A stretch of 64,000 nucleotides of DNA from Viola odorata (Eukaryota; Streptophyta; Magnoliopsida; Malpighiales; Violaceae): positions 51,310,327 through 51,374,326 of the forward strand of contig OY829539.1 of NCBI GenBank assembly GCA_963691705.1, read 5' to 3'. The translations under genes were made by a program, and so were the position numbers. The notes beneath the pieces are model-generated. The model was not told the DNA's origin, did no database searches, and was given only the letters and a program-made list of their open reading frames with translations. Numbering within the stretch: the stretch's first letter is position 1; every line of letters begins with the position of its first letter. Below, piece by piece: positions 23,974 to 35,546 of this stretch.

Positions 23974-24413
23974 TTTTTTTTTTAATAAGGGGAAGATTTA
24001 TTAATAGTCATGAAAATCATGACTGAAGAACTGAGGAAGAATGTACAGACAAGACAAGAAAGAAAATAAAAGGCTACGAAGCCCTCGCTAGATTCTAAGG
24101 AGCGACACTTGCTCTAAAATGCAACCCCAAGGAATGCTCTCTACTGCATCCCCACCATACTTCCCAAGGCTCCCCAAGACATGGTCCAAGCTGACGTAGC
24201 TTGGATAATACTGCAGCTGTAAGGGAAAAGTCTGTCCTTGCTGCGCAACCATCTGTGCCAGACAGCATAGATACTCTCCACCACTCTCCTTTGACACCAC
24301 TCACCTTGGCAGAAGACCACCTGATTCCGATGCTTCCATATGCTCCATACTACCGCATAAAGCAGCGGCTCCACATTTTCTCGATGGTGGCTCCTTCCCC
24401 CCCCCCCAAACAT
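23974..24413 (-). pseudogene. Second, shorter 5'-truncated LINE tail
   Basis: Poly(A), read as T10 at 23974-23983, marks the 3' end. A reverse ORF (24413 to 24141) encodes VVWSIWKHRNQVVF, the extreme C-terminal motif of plant LINE ORF2, differing from its left neighbour in sequence, so it belongs to another LINE lineage. Truncation is near a C run at 24401-24409. Only the last ~0.45 kb is present. Confidence 0.75.
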
Positions 24414-24963
24414 GCCACAAGTCCCCTAAATCAACCATGTCTTTTGAATGCTTTAAATTATTTTCTATTGCCTTCTGTCCTACTAGCAGTTCTCCTGGGT
24501 GAAAAGCATGCTGAATTTAAATACAGGCTTCAAGGTGGGAGACTTGGTTGCAGATGTTAACCCTTAAAAAGCCGTCAACTTGTTATATTTTCACCAAAGT
24601 TGGGTTCTGCAAAAAGAAATCTGGACATGTTTAGTTAGGGGCACTTGGTTAGATGATTACGACTTTGATGAAATGTGATTTTACATGTAGTGAATATGTA
24701 TGGATGAGAAATCACATGAGCTTTAGTTGTGATTGGTAAATTTATTTTGCATCTGGTACTGCAGCCATTTTCCATCAGGGTTGATCTTGTAGAAACATGT
24801 TTTACTTTGATAATTCTTTTATTAGCTTTAAAATGTATTCCTCTATTCCTTGATTGATAAGAAACCTAGCTGCTTCAACATACTATGTTTTTTTTTGGGG
24901 TTACATTCTTTTGATTTGTCAAGTTTCAACTTATTTGACCAATAAGCTTCTTTTGATGTCCAG

Positions 24964-25330
24964 TCTCGTCTTGGGTCAAACCTTGTCATTGATACAATTT
25001 CAGAAGAGGAAAGCTGTCAGGACGGAAGTCTAATGATTACATGCATGCCTTCGCGTAATGAAGTCACTCAACTTACTGTTACAGGGGAATGGTCAACTGC
25101 AAAGCTGAACGAGGTATGCTATCTATGCTGCTTTTTCTTCAGCATATATGTTTTCTTACCGAAACTACTTTTGTACCAATTTCTCCTATCTGCCTATGAA
25201 GCAGCAAAATCTCGTGGGCTAATTCTTGTTTTACAAACAGGCAATGCAGCTGTGCCTATCAGCTTGCTCAGAACTTGCGAAGATAATGAGATCATCTTTG
25301 AGCGATGCTGCCTCAGCTCCACAAGAATAG
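24964..25330 (+). pseudogene. 3' end of an exosome subunit gene, MTR3-like (RNase PH fold), two exons
   Basis: Exon 24964-25113 reads exactly 50 codons in frame and contains EEESCQDGSLMITCMPSRNE and TVTGEWSTAKLNE. Intron 25114-25240 has GT (GTATGC) and AG (TTACAAACAG). Exon 25241-25330 gives 29 codons (AMQLCLSACSELAKIMRSSL...) and TAG. From memory this matches the C-terminal RNase PH domain of plant exosome component MTR3, a core-ring subunit in 3'-5' RNA processing. A splice acceptor (TTTTGATGTCCAG) precedes the first exon, and the intron-like DNA upstream runs into two LINE tails. No exons for the first two thirds of the protein are recognisable upstream, so this is a truncated or transposed gene fragment whose splice sites and frame are still intact. 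Confidence 0.75.
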
Positions 25331-26984
25331 AAAGAAACTACTGGCAGCAACTTTTGAAATATGGTACAGGCATACGTTTCAGTTGCTTCATTGTTGCTTT
25401 ATTTGATGTTAGTAATTTATACATTTTTTAGATTACCCTTATTAGAATCTACCTCTTTTCTCCATTGCCTTCTTTCCCCTTGTTCTTCCCCCGCTGGGTA
25501 TGTCGAGGGTTTTGAGCGTAGAAGATGGGTTGTGATGACTAATTTAAGGCTGATTGATTCATTCAATGGCAGAATGTTCTAAATATTAATACCAAATATA
25601 TGCTTATATTGAATGTGCAAAGTGTGATTATAGTCATGTGTACCAGATTTGTTGGAAAGAGAATCAAATGTTTGGTGTTGAATAAGATGTTAAGGAGTGG
25701 TTTTCGTAATCTTATCAAAGATGAACAGCTAAAACACATTCACTTTGCTGGTCTTTATTGTATAATTTTTGCTGAAAAACTCTACTTATAATAACCAGAG
25801 GAGTTTAATGAACGGGTTGGGCAAGAATGGATCTAAAATTTGAGGCTTGATGGATTTAATTTTTTTTGCTATTTTGTAAAAAAAAATTTGGCAGATCAAA
25901 CTTTACTAACAAAGATATTTGTAAATAAAATGAGAGATTATATATATAAAATTGTGTTATTTTTCATTTTCTAAGAATGAAGGGTTCAAAATAATTCAAT
26001 AGGTCACTTCGGTTGAACCTGATCGAAATAGTGACCCATTCATTTTCGGTTTGTTGTCCAGTTCAATCAATGCATAAGGTTTACACAAATTCCTAAACAC
26101 GTCATACCTAAGAGCCAAACTTGGGGTTCGCACGAGAAAAATACATTAAAACACAGGTGTTCCATACAACTTGGTTTCGGCACACACACACCTAAGCCGA
26201 ACCAAGTTTAGCATCTCATAACCAACTTAACAAAGTACCTTAGTTTTCACCGACATAGTGAACTATAACCCGACACAAACAAATGGAACAAGCCAATAGC
26301 TCCATGTTCAAATTATTCTAAAAAAAAAAAAACGTGTTCCATGTTTAATTAGAGTTCAGTGAGGGTGGGACCTAAGAACGTTTAGGGATACGCCTACCAG
26401 GACGAGAACGTATCGACACCTGAAAAAAACAACAAATAACACTGTGACGAATTTAGTAATTAGAAAACTTATATCGACAATTAACTTAGTAAAATATATA
26501 CTTAGAATATATATTTTTTCAATAATGTGTGATTCACATCCCATATAACAGTTGATATGATCGAATATATAAATAATACACTCAAGCTTCGTGTCACGCT
26601 ACAGACTTGATGGTCGGGCCGCGATCTATCAGATGTGATCACAAATGCCTATATCCGCTAATTTTCATCCCGTGACATTCGTCTCCCAACATGTTACTAT
26701 AATTGATGAATCACTCCCATTATCCAAACACACATATACAGCTGTACACAAGATTGTCTCAACAAGATTCTAGCGGTCGAATGACTTACATTTTGCGTGC
26801 AATATACGCTTCTTCTTCCTTCAACACAAGAAAAACTATAAAATTCAAAAAATCGCATCATAGAAACGGATATAGTCCAACAGCTGTAGACCAAGATCCT
26901 TTCTTGTCCTATATTCTTTTGGGGTAATAATTTTTAGCCCCTTGTACTAACCGCAAAAAACAGACACCTCCCATGAACCAAAAA

Positions 26985-27180
26985 AAGTACAAAACACCTC
27001 CCTTGAACTACCATTTTCGCGCAAATTGCATTTTTCGTTAAATTTACTAACGGAACCGTTAAAATCACCTTTGACAGCCGGTTTTCACAACCTGTAGTCG
27101 AAAATAAAAGAAAGAATGAAATTGATTTGTTTTATTTTAATCAAAAAGTACAAAACACCTCCCTGAACTACTATTTGGTT
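26985..27180. repeat. Direct repeat AAAGTACAAAACACCTCCC...
   Basis: AAAGTACAAAACACCTCCCT followed by GAACTAC occurs at about 26985 and again at about 27147. A third diverged copy of the phrase lies near 26960. Such GTACAAAACACC stretches recur in plant repeats, but the class could not be assigned. Confidence 0.5.
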
Positions 27181-27529
27181 TGTCTATTTATCTCCAAAAA
27201 GTGGTTAATTTAAAATTATTTAGGGTTAATTTTGTCATTGACTACGAAAAGTGATCTTAAAAATTAAAATGCGACAACTAAATAGACAAAACCATTTCTT
27301 GAAAACACGAAAACTAAAAAAAACGGAGGGAGTATACTACTAGTCTACTATAAAGACAAGATAAACAATATATTTATTAAAAAAATTAAGAAAACTTTTC
27401 TTATATTTTTAACTCTATTTTTTTAAAAAGGAAAAAAATTTATAATGAAAAAAATAAATACATCAAAAATTTAAATTAGTCCTTATAATGATTGAATAAA
27501 AAAGGTTAAATCTTTATTTTCGTAATGAT

Positions 27530-27718
27530 AATTCTTTTGTCAACAATTTTTTATTGACGTGGCAACTTTTTTTAACGGAGTTTATGATATGTAAGCTATT
27601 TTTAACAGTGGGGGTAATTAAATAAAAATATACAAGTCTAGGGGGCATTAAATAAAAAAATAGTTAAGGTGGTGATTAATTAAAACATTAAAGTTTAGGT
27701 TTTTTTTAACTTTTACTC
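27530..27718. mobile_element. Partial MITE, same family as 28343-28670
   Basis: It shares with the downstream copy, in order: ACGTGGCAACTTTTTTTAAC, GTAAGCTATTTTTAAC, GGTAATTAAATAAAAATATA and a terminus reading GAGTAAAAGTTAAAAAAAAC in reverse complement. The left third is missing or unrecognisable. Confidence 0.6.
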
Positions 27719-28342
27719 ATTTTTAAATTAATTTTTATGTCAATTTGGAAAAAATAATTGTGAATTTTTGAAATAAATTTTGCAAGCATTGGGCATGTAG
27801 ATTTGTACTAATTTAGCAAATAAATCCTTCCATTGCTCATTTTATTTATCTTAATAATAAACTCAATATTTTCTAACAAAGATGAAATTGCATAATTAAT
27901 ACTAATAAAAACAAACTTTTTTTAATAATCACCACCGGTTCTTTAATCGCTAGATAATATGTAAAAAGAATGTAAATCTATTTAGATTTTCAATAAATAC
28001 GTTAATTAACATTAGTGAAGACATTTCCTAATCTACTATATTAATGAGCGAATATTTCTCTATAAATAATTTTTTTTCTTTTTTTTTCATCGAATAAATA
28101 AATTTATACAAAAGGATAAATACAATATTACTAGAGATAATCATCTATTTCCTTGTATAACCAAAAATGGAAGAAACCTTATAAAAAAATTAATAGGGAA
28201 GAAAAAGCTCAATTAATCTCATCTACTATTTAATACAAACATGTATATATAAGTATAGTTATGCGATATATATAAAGGGAAATAAATATATGTTTACTAA
28301 AGAAAAAAGTATGCTAAAGCACGTACTCATATATACAAACGA

Positions 28343-28670
28343 GTAAAAGCTATAAAAAAACTCCTAGATTTTAATGTTTAATTAATCACCCATTTGACTA
28401 TTTATTTGTTTAATGACCCCCTAGACACGTATATTTTTTTGTTTAATTACCCTCCACCGTTAAAGATAGTTTGCGTGTCATGTACTCCGTTAAAAAAATT
28501 GTCACGTTAGCGAAAAGTTGCCACGTGACAACTTTTTTTAACAGAGTTTATAACACGTAAGCTATTTTTAACGGTGGAAGGTAATTAAACAAAAATATAC
28601 AAGTTTAGGAGGGTAATTAAATAAAAAAATAGTAGTAATTAAAACAATAATTTTTTTTTTTAGCTTTTAC
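28343..28670. mobile_element. MITE, 328 bp, with terminal inverted repeats
   Basis: The ends GTAAAAGCTATAAAAAAA and, from the right in reverse complement, GTAAAAGCTAAAAAAAAA match. Further in, TTTAATTA and ACCCTCC pair at both sides, so most of the element could fold back. The centre holds GTTGCCACGTGACAAC. It has no coding capacity and the target duplication is unclear. Confidence 0.65.
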
Positions 28671-29474
28671 ACTAATTATTTTCTAAACATTCTAACACTG
28701 CAAAAATAAGTATATGGTGACGGAATTTTTGATGGTCATTTTCGTTGTCCTAGACTCGGTGGTACTATAATTTTTTAGTAAGACTAGAAAATAATTTAGA
28801 GAGCCAGACATTTTTCAGTCATACTATATATTATTCTTATTTTAAAATTATAAAAATAAACCCAAGTCAATACGACTCCGGAACATAAATGTCCAAATTA
28901 ATTTTGGCAAGAATCAAAAGCCTGTACAAACATATTTGTCCAAATTTGTTGGTATATAAGATGGAAGATATATGATGCCGAATGTTAGCGATTATGATCA
29001 CTTGCTAGCTAGTTAGGATTATACCTTGAACGATCGATTTTATTTATTTATTATTTAATTTAAAGGTTCTAATTAACCAGAAAAAAAAGTAAATTGGAAT
29101 AATGTGAGTTGCAGGCCGCATCGATGCTAATTAACTTTTCTGCATGTTCCAAATTGAAATTAAAAATATTGATTATTTCTTAAAAAACCAATTTTTGTGT
29201 TTTAGCATTTTGGTTACTAGCATTCATGCTACGGTCTAGAATAGAGTAATATATATTATTGATTGGAGTTGGGAGTTGAATTCCTAATGTTATTCCATCG
29301 TGTGTACGGAAAGGAATTGGTGTTTTGCTTGATTCGGTCGGCATATATACATTCGGGATTTGTTTTGCCACTCCAAGTAGCTAGCCATTTCATATCATGA
29401 TGAGGTTTTTTTGTAATTTATAAATGTATAATTCACCATGAGATTTTTAACCGTCTCATGAAAATATATATTAC

Positions 29475-29715
29475 TGGATGGCAATGGGCGGGTAAGCACT
29501 ATTCATACCCGTACCTACAAATTTGCGAGTAATTCATACCCGCACCCGCATCCATATGAAGCGGGTAAAGGAAGAGCAATTGTACTCGTGGATACCCGCA
29601 AATTTGATTGAATTTCAAATTTCAACCAAATTAATATATATAAAAAAATCTATCTAATTTAATAACAATACCACAATCCAACATGATAATCCATAAAAAA
29701 ATATATTATATATTG
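29475..29715. mobile_element. Left part of an hAT-like element, split by a later insertion
   Basis: TGGATGGCAATGGGCGGGTA followed by repeats of (A)CCCG and GCGGGTA is typical of plant hAT ends and their subterminal repeats. The matching right end was not found in 51253-51613. The next hAT (29716-51252) is inserted into it or into its flank. Confidence 0.45.
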
Positions 29716-30207
29716 TGGGGGTGGGCAAACGGGAATTTCGGGTATTTTTGAAATTTCGGGTACGGGTATTCCGAATTGATCAAAACTTTTCCGACCTCGT
29801 ACTGCACATATCAACTACCTGTCGCACCCCCCAATCCCGAATTTTTTTTTTAAAATCGGGTTCCGAAATAATCACCCAACAAATTGTATGAACATATAAT
29901 GCACAAAATCACAGCAAATGAATCAATGGAGAGTACAATAATTTATGCCTTATAGTGAATACACCTGCTAGCTGCACCACTCCTGGCATCGTCATTGACC
30001 TTCGCATCCCCGACGATAACAAGGTATGGCTTGACCGTAGTGCAATTGGAGTTTTGCGTAAAATAGAAAAAAGCACCAGAAATTCAGGAACTTTTGACCG
30101 AAGTTGATCTCATATGTGAGGCTAAGACGTTGGGCAAGGGGTTGGTCCTCCTTGAATTCCCAAATCACGAGGAATACCTTAGAGCCATGACCCCAAAATA
30201 ACCCAGC

Positions 30208-31740
30208 TGACCGCGCGTCGAACACGTCAAATATAGTAGTGAAATAGTTATGAAATTGGGGGTAGAAATACAACTTATCACTGTCTACAATAGCTTGTAG
30301 ATGATGGTAAGAGGATCGTCCACAGAGACCTCTAGGAGATGTAGTTCTTGAGTTTGACTTCCTCGTCACTGAGTGTTGGTTGGTTGTTATCTGAAACTAA
30401 AGACAAAACGGAAAGCAATGAAAACAGTTTAAAATATAAAGTAGTATTGGCCGAAGTCTAGGCCAAGACTGCGGGCTAGATTGGGAAAAAGTCTTGTGAT
30501 ACGGAATTCCAGGTAAGGGCGATGGGTGAGCTTGCGTTCTTATGCATCGATCATGGACTGAAGTATGTTCATCTCTTCTTCATAGTACTGCTATAGAGGG
30601 GAGGAACTCATTTTCCCTCCTATCTTCCCTCCTCTTCAAACTATCTGGCGGGTACTCCCTCTCCTGATAATCCTAGTCAAGGGACACCTTGCTGGTTAAA
30701 GGGTTTATCCGTTTGACTGCTGTCTTGAATGGTTGCTCACCTCTTCAATGGCACAGGGGAAGACAGTACCTAGGCTAAGTTCCTAGGTTGTCAATCTGGT
30801 CTCTACCTATTTTACCTACTCTTCTAGTCTGCTCGAGACTAGTCACCTACTCCGTCTAGCCGGCGGGTACTCCCTCTCCTTCTAGACTGGTTACAACTCT
30901 TCTCTCCTAGAGAACAAGGATGATCAAACCTTGGCTCTAGTGAGTAAGCGATGGATTAAGTTCAAGAATAAATAAATACAAAGAAAGAGATTGTGAAGAA
31001 CGGATTGTGTCTCACGATTGCATTAAGAACTTCAGCTCATCACCCTTACCAAGAATGGGGTTTTTAGTTACTCATACTCATGGATAAAAGATAAAGAAAT
31101 TAATTTGCATAAATATATTAAATCCGAAATAAATTCGGAGCAAGGTTTTTAACAATGGTGAACTAAGAAAAGGAAGATTGCGTTCTAACTGGGAGAGTCT
31201 TCTCGGAGATGATGCGGACAGAGGCCAATGATGTTTAGCTAAAATAGCCATAAGAACCTCTGTCCCAATCAAACTCAAACTCCTAAAATATCCTAAAAGA
31301 TAATTACAATTAATTGTTTCTAAAAAGGAAACTAAATCGCAATTAATTAAAAGAGGGAGATCCCAATCGGGATTCTACTTAAGATTGTCTTCAGATCCCT
31401 CTAAAATTGCTGGACAGCTGCTACGTGCCAGCTGTGAGAGTCCATCTCCAAAAATACTTCAATCGCTCCAAGCTGCAGTCTGATCGCAAAGGAGTCTTGG
31501 CCGAAGTCTAGGCCAAGACGATTCTGGTAAGCGCACTGCGTCAGATACGACCTTGTCTAGGCCAAGATCCAGGCCTAGACTTGAATAAACAGCTTCAGCT
31601 CTAAACTTCATGAATTCTTCTCATTCTGCCTCCAAACCAGACCTGATCAAATGTGGGAAATAAAAGGTAACATCAGTAGAATTACTGTCCAAATTAACTA
31701 GAAAATGGACAATAAAACATGATGAAATGCAATGCAATCA
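30208..31740 (-). repeat. 3' LTR of element B
   Basis: 1,533 bp; on the plus strand starts TGACCGCGCG and ends GCAATGCAATCA. It contains family motif copies at 30447-30484, 31493-31520 and 31551-31581, and a hairpin CTACAA-GCTA-TTGTAG (minus sense) followed by a C5 run. The small reverse ORF near 31078-31278 is also present in the other LTR and is not a convincing gene. Confidence 0.95.
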
Positions 31741-31777
31741 AACTCCCCACACTTAAACAATGCTTGCCCCCAAGCAT
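31741..31777 (-). promoter_or_regulatory. Terminal hairpin and polypurine tract of element B
   Basis: On the minus strand ATGCTTG-GGGG-CAAGCAT (31777-31760) forms a 7-bp stem. It is followed by TGTTTAAGTGTGGGGAGTT, which abuts the LTR. Confidence 0.75.
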
Positions 31778-32835
31778 ACAGACTCAAAGACTCAACAAAA
31801 ATTAAAAACACATCAAAACAGAACAAACATCCTAAACCCCCTGGACTTCCTCATTTTCAGATTGCTTACCCCTATACTACAACTGCCAAGACACTAAACT
31901 AGAGTACCCAATGCTAGACTAACAAGGAATGATCAATACCCCAAACGTACACCTTCCACATGGTATCAAGACACCCTACTAGACTAGATGGATAAAGTAT
32001 AGGGCAACAAGGTTCACCAAGGATTTAAGTCCCCCCCGAGTGTCGTCTATTCAAAAGTGTCTAAAGACCGGTGCCATTTAAATCACTTTGACAGAAATAT
32101 TTCTTCTTTTATTTTCTTTTGTGTCTTAGCAAATTTTTTTCTGAAAAATCATGCGTCTTTTCTGTGATATATTTTCTGTTTTATAGACACGGTAATACAT
32201 AGACAGAGCTTGTCCTTTTCAGCGGGGACTTCCACCTTTGCTATGTCTGTCCTATGACATTCCAACACCTTATTTGTCTCACACTACAAACAAATAGATC
32301 GACACACTCAAATCCGGCAGCAAACCTCATTACCCTAATAGAAATAAAGGTCCTAGCTAGGTGTCCTTACGACCATATGGATGACTAACGTTCTGGGAAA
32401 CATCAGATTAAATGTCCCTTAAACATTGATCATTTACGCTCATGTGCATCCCTGTTACTAAAACATTGTATTCCCTAGCAAGTGTCTACATGCAAATCCA
32501 CCAAAAGAGTAAACAATCTAAGCAAGAAAACAGGGATTCGGATGTCATACTCAAAACAGACTCGAAACATGCATAAAAATACAAATAAAAATCATGCAAA
32601 TGGCTGACTCTTTACTGGTCATGCTGACCTAAAAATTAAAACACACTAATTTGACTCACAAAAACAGACAAAAAACACACAAGCAAACAAACAATATTCA
32701 TAAAAACACAAGACATATTTAACACCCTCCCCACACTTAAAAGACACAATGTCCTCATTGTGTGGAGAGACAAAAATAACATACTAAACATAAAAATAAC
32801 AGAACAGAAAAATACGACCTGGGGGCAGAAGCAAC
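31778..32835 (-). other. Non-coding 3' region of element B with internal hairpin/purine module
   Basis: About 1.1 kb without a convincing ORF. The module at 32725-32762 reads, on the minus strand, CACAATG-AGGA-CATTGTG (32762-32745), then TCTTTTAAGTGTGGGGAGGG. Otherwise AT-rich and unassigned. Confidence 0.65.
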
Positions 32836-35021
32836 TCATGTTGCTGGGGTCTGGGGATCTTGGCCAGAGGCTTGGCCTAGATCAGGGGCAGGAGAGTCCT
32901 TCGGCTTTGGATCTCTTGGAGCTGGAGGAGGCATGGAAGGGTGTGGTTTCTTTGCTGGCCGTAATGATGGTTCTGGTGCTTCCTCCTCATCGGATGACTC
33001 GGAGTCTGAGCTCAGATTGTCGTGAAGGTCTTTGAGGAGTTTGAAGTGGGCCTGGAGGTGCTGGTACACGTAGAGGACATTTGTCCTTGTGAGCTTGAGC
33101 TGCTCGAGGAGAACGTCCTGCCTATCGTTAAGGCATTGGGCCATTGAGGTGCCACTTCTGCACTGCTGGTTGCGGGCTGGTCTTGACTCTTGTCTTGGCC
33201 TAGACGCTCCAGGATCATTTTCTGCTGCTCAAGAATAAGCAGCTGTCGTGCTTGGAATTCCCTGACCCATGCTGGGGGCTCACTGGTGCTACTGGGAGGA
33301 GGATCTTGACGGGCTTCTTGGCCTAGATCATGTGCAGCATCAGGAGTGGTGGTGTCTTGGCCAGCGTCTTGGCCTAGATCCTGGGCAAGATTGCCCTCTG
33401 CTTCTTCTCCTGGAATGATAATGGGCCGAAGTTTGTACTGCCCTCCATTATTCTTCGAGAAAATGTGGTCCTGGACCGGTGTGAATCCTGTATTACATGC
33501 AACAAACTCTCCTTCCAAATGGAAATGTCCCATTTGGTCGAAGGATCTAAAACCAAGGATTTTCGGGGAACACCATAAATGTAAATCAGAAGCAGCAGGA
33601 TCTAAATTAGCAGTTTGCATAGCAAGCCAAGTTATCAAAGAACCAAAGATTAGTTTTGTTTTGGACTCACGGGCATGCAACACTTCAACCAAATACAAGC
33701 CTAAGTTGACCTTTTTCTTGTGCAAAATGCACCATAACAGAAACAATTCAGACTTGGCTAAATTTCCAGAGACCTTTGTCTTCCCCGAGAGGTTGATAGA
33801 CAAGACCCTATGGAGCATTCTAAGCGCAGGGTTTAGTATGGCATGTGCCTTAGAATTCCTATCAAATTTTGCATTTTGATCACCCGCAATTTCCCTAAAA
33901 GCTACATTATTATCCCAATCAGTGGGATAATCAAATATAGCCTCATCACTGTGAGCAAATCCAAGCAAAGCATTAAATTCATACACAGACATGTGACTCC
34001 ATTTGTCACACAACCTAAAATTAACTATTTCGGGGGCTGCAAAATCAGGTTTGTCTCTACCCCTAACATACAAGGCAGGTTCATCAAACCAAAAGGTTGT
34101 GTGAAACTCTAGACACAACTCAACATAAGCATCACACTCAAGAGACATAAAAGGTACCCAACCAAGAGCATACACATATTCCCTAATCTTATTCCCTAAA
34201 GCCATCTCATTCAAGAAATCAAACTCCAAACGAGCATAAGCAGGAATATAACAGGCATGCATATCACGCAACTTAGATTTATGGTCAGGGGTATCAAATG
34301 TTAACCAACCTTTGAGTGTGTGCAGAGGAGGAAGAGATCGTACCTTAGGAGTCTTGGTCGCAGTTTTGGCCAAGACTAAATCGTTTTCGTCGTCCTCATC
34401 AGAATCCTCCACGACCGCCTTCTGTTTCCCTTTGCTCTTGGCAGTGGAAGGAGCGGCAGTGGTCTTCGGCGGAGGTGGAGACTTAGCTGCAATTGGGGTT
34501 TTCGCCGGCTTTTTGGTCGGTGTCTTTTTGTGAGCCACCTGCTTGACTCGGCCCGAATTTTTGGTCCGCGCAGTGGCTGGATTTTTCTTCGCCGGAGGTG
34601 GCGGTGGTGGTGTGGTAAAAGTAGCGGCGGCGGCAGTGGCAGGAGTGGATTTCTTTCTAGCGGTTGTCGGAGTCGGGTTAGATGCTCCGGTACCTGCCAT
34701 TTTCTTCAATAGCCTGCTATGGTGGCGGCTAGCTCTGTCTCCCGTCGTCGCCGGAGTAGAGGTCTTTATCCTCTTTGCAAGAGGATCCTCATCTGAATCC
34801 TCGTCGGACACGACAACAGCCCGGTCGCCTCCTTGGACACTCTCCTCTGACTCCTCGGGTAAGTCATCTTCGGAGGACATGGAGTCCTCATCTTCCAGCG
34901 CCTGAAGCAGACGACGCGCAGCGGCGGTGGAGTTTGTCGGCATTCCAGTCGGTGCAGCTCCGCGGAGGTCGTCACTCTCCTCAGGGACGGTTGAAGGCGA
35001 AGGACGGCTGCGTGCAGTCAT
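32836..35021 (-). pseudogene. Athila 3' ORF of element B, one frameshift near the C-terminus
   Basis: ATG at 35021. The N-terminal ~240 residues are Lys/Pro/Ala/Ser-rich with acidic patches and basic NLS-like stretches (KKTPTKKPAKTPIAAK). The core shows GNKIREYVYALGWVPFMSLE, LCLEFHTTFWF, VYEFNALLGF, NPALRMLHRVLSI, LFLLWCILHKKKVNLG and GSLITWLAM, colinear with the 3' ORFs of A and C. Near 33140 a one-base shift moves the homologous reading into the frame that begins MAQCLNDRQDVLLEQL and ends at 32836. DLGQD-type repeats in the C-terminal third are encoded by the family motif. No membrane segment is seen. Confidence 0.85.
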
Positions 35022-35546
35022 TTGTTGGAGATGGAGAAGAAGATGAAAGGATTTTCGGATGTTTGGGTTCTTTGGGTACTGTGCGATTTTGATTGGGGAA
35101 GAAGAAGAAGAAAGGTTTTATGCTTTTAGCTCAGGTGGGAGCGGTTTAATTTGTAGTGGATGTGGTAAGATCGTGTCAGAGTGGGAGAGAATATGCAGAG
35201 GTGGTGGTTTTAATTCCCACGCTGCCTAATTAATTCAATTTAATTGAATTTTGGAGCTGTCCGTTCCAAAAGCAATTAAATGAATTAATTTGGCAGAGCT
35301 GACACGTGTCCCACTATTTAAGAGAGGCTCTTCACACGCTAGGTAGTCTAGATCTCAGTCTTGGCCAAGATCTCGGTCGAGACTACTTCAATTTCCCCAC
35401 ACTTAATTTCCTGCACAAAAACGAAAAATACCCAGAAATAAAATGTGATAAAAAAAAATATTTACATCCTAAAATTCTAAAAGACATAAGGGTTGCCTCC
35501 CTTGCAGCGCCCTTATTTTAAGTCCTAGGCTTGACTCTCAATTTTT
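35022..35546 (-). promoter_or_regulatory. Spacer between pol and 3' ORF of B: AGGCAA hairpin, splice acceptor, purine block
   Basis: On the minus strand, in order after the pol stop: AAGGG-AGGCAA-CCCTT (35503-35488), a pyrimidine-rich stretch ending GTTTTTGTGCAG with AG at 35412-35411, then GAAATTAAGTGTGGGGAAAT, again PPT-like. A paired copy of the family motif lies at 35344-35387. This arrangement suits a spliced mRNA for the 3' ORF. Confidence 0.55.

Larger units (their letters stand above)
25331..29474. other. AT-rich intergenic DNA with MITE remnants
   Basis: No gene is recognisable. The first few hundred bases may be the 3' flank of the MTR3-like fragment. Noted repeats are 26985-27180, 27530-27718 and 28343-28670. 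ACGGAGGGAGTA at 27323-27334 looks like an isolated Stowaway terminus whose partner was not found. Confidence 0.55.

Noticed and set aside
22590..24413. Target site duplications for the two LINE tails
   Set aside because: Short matches exist but none is convincing beside the poly(A) and the truncation points.
31078..31278. 66-codon reverse ORF repeated exactly at 42131-42331
   Set aside because: The repetition only reflects the identical LTRs of element B; there is no domain or other support.
34312..34905. Gly/Val- and Ser-rich forward ORFs
   Set aside because: They are the antisense shadow of the Lys/Pro-rich N-terminus of the element B 3' ORF. The same applies to 56094-56667 against element C.
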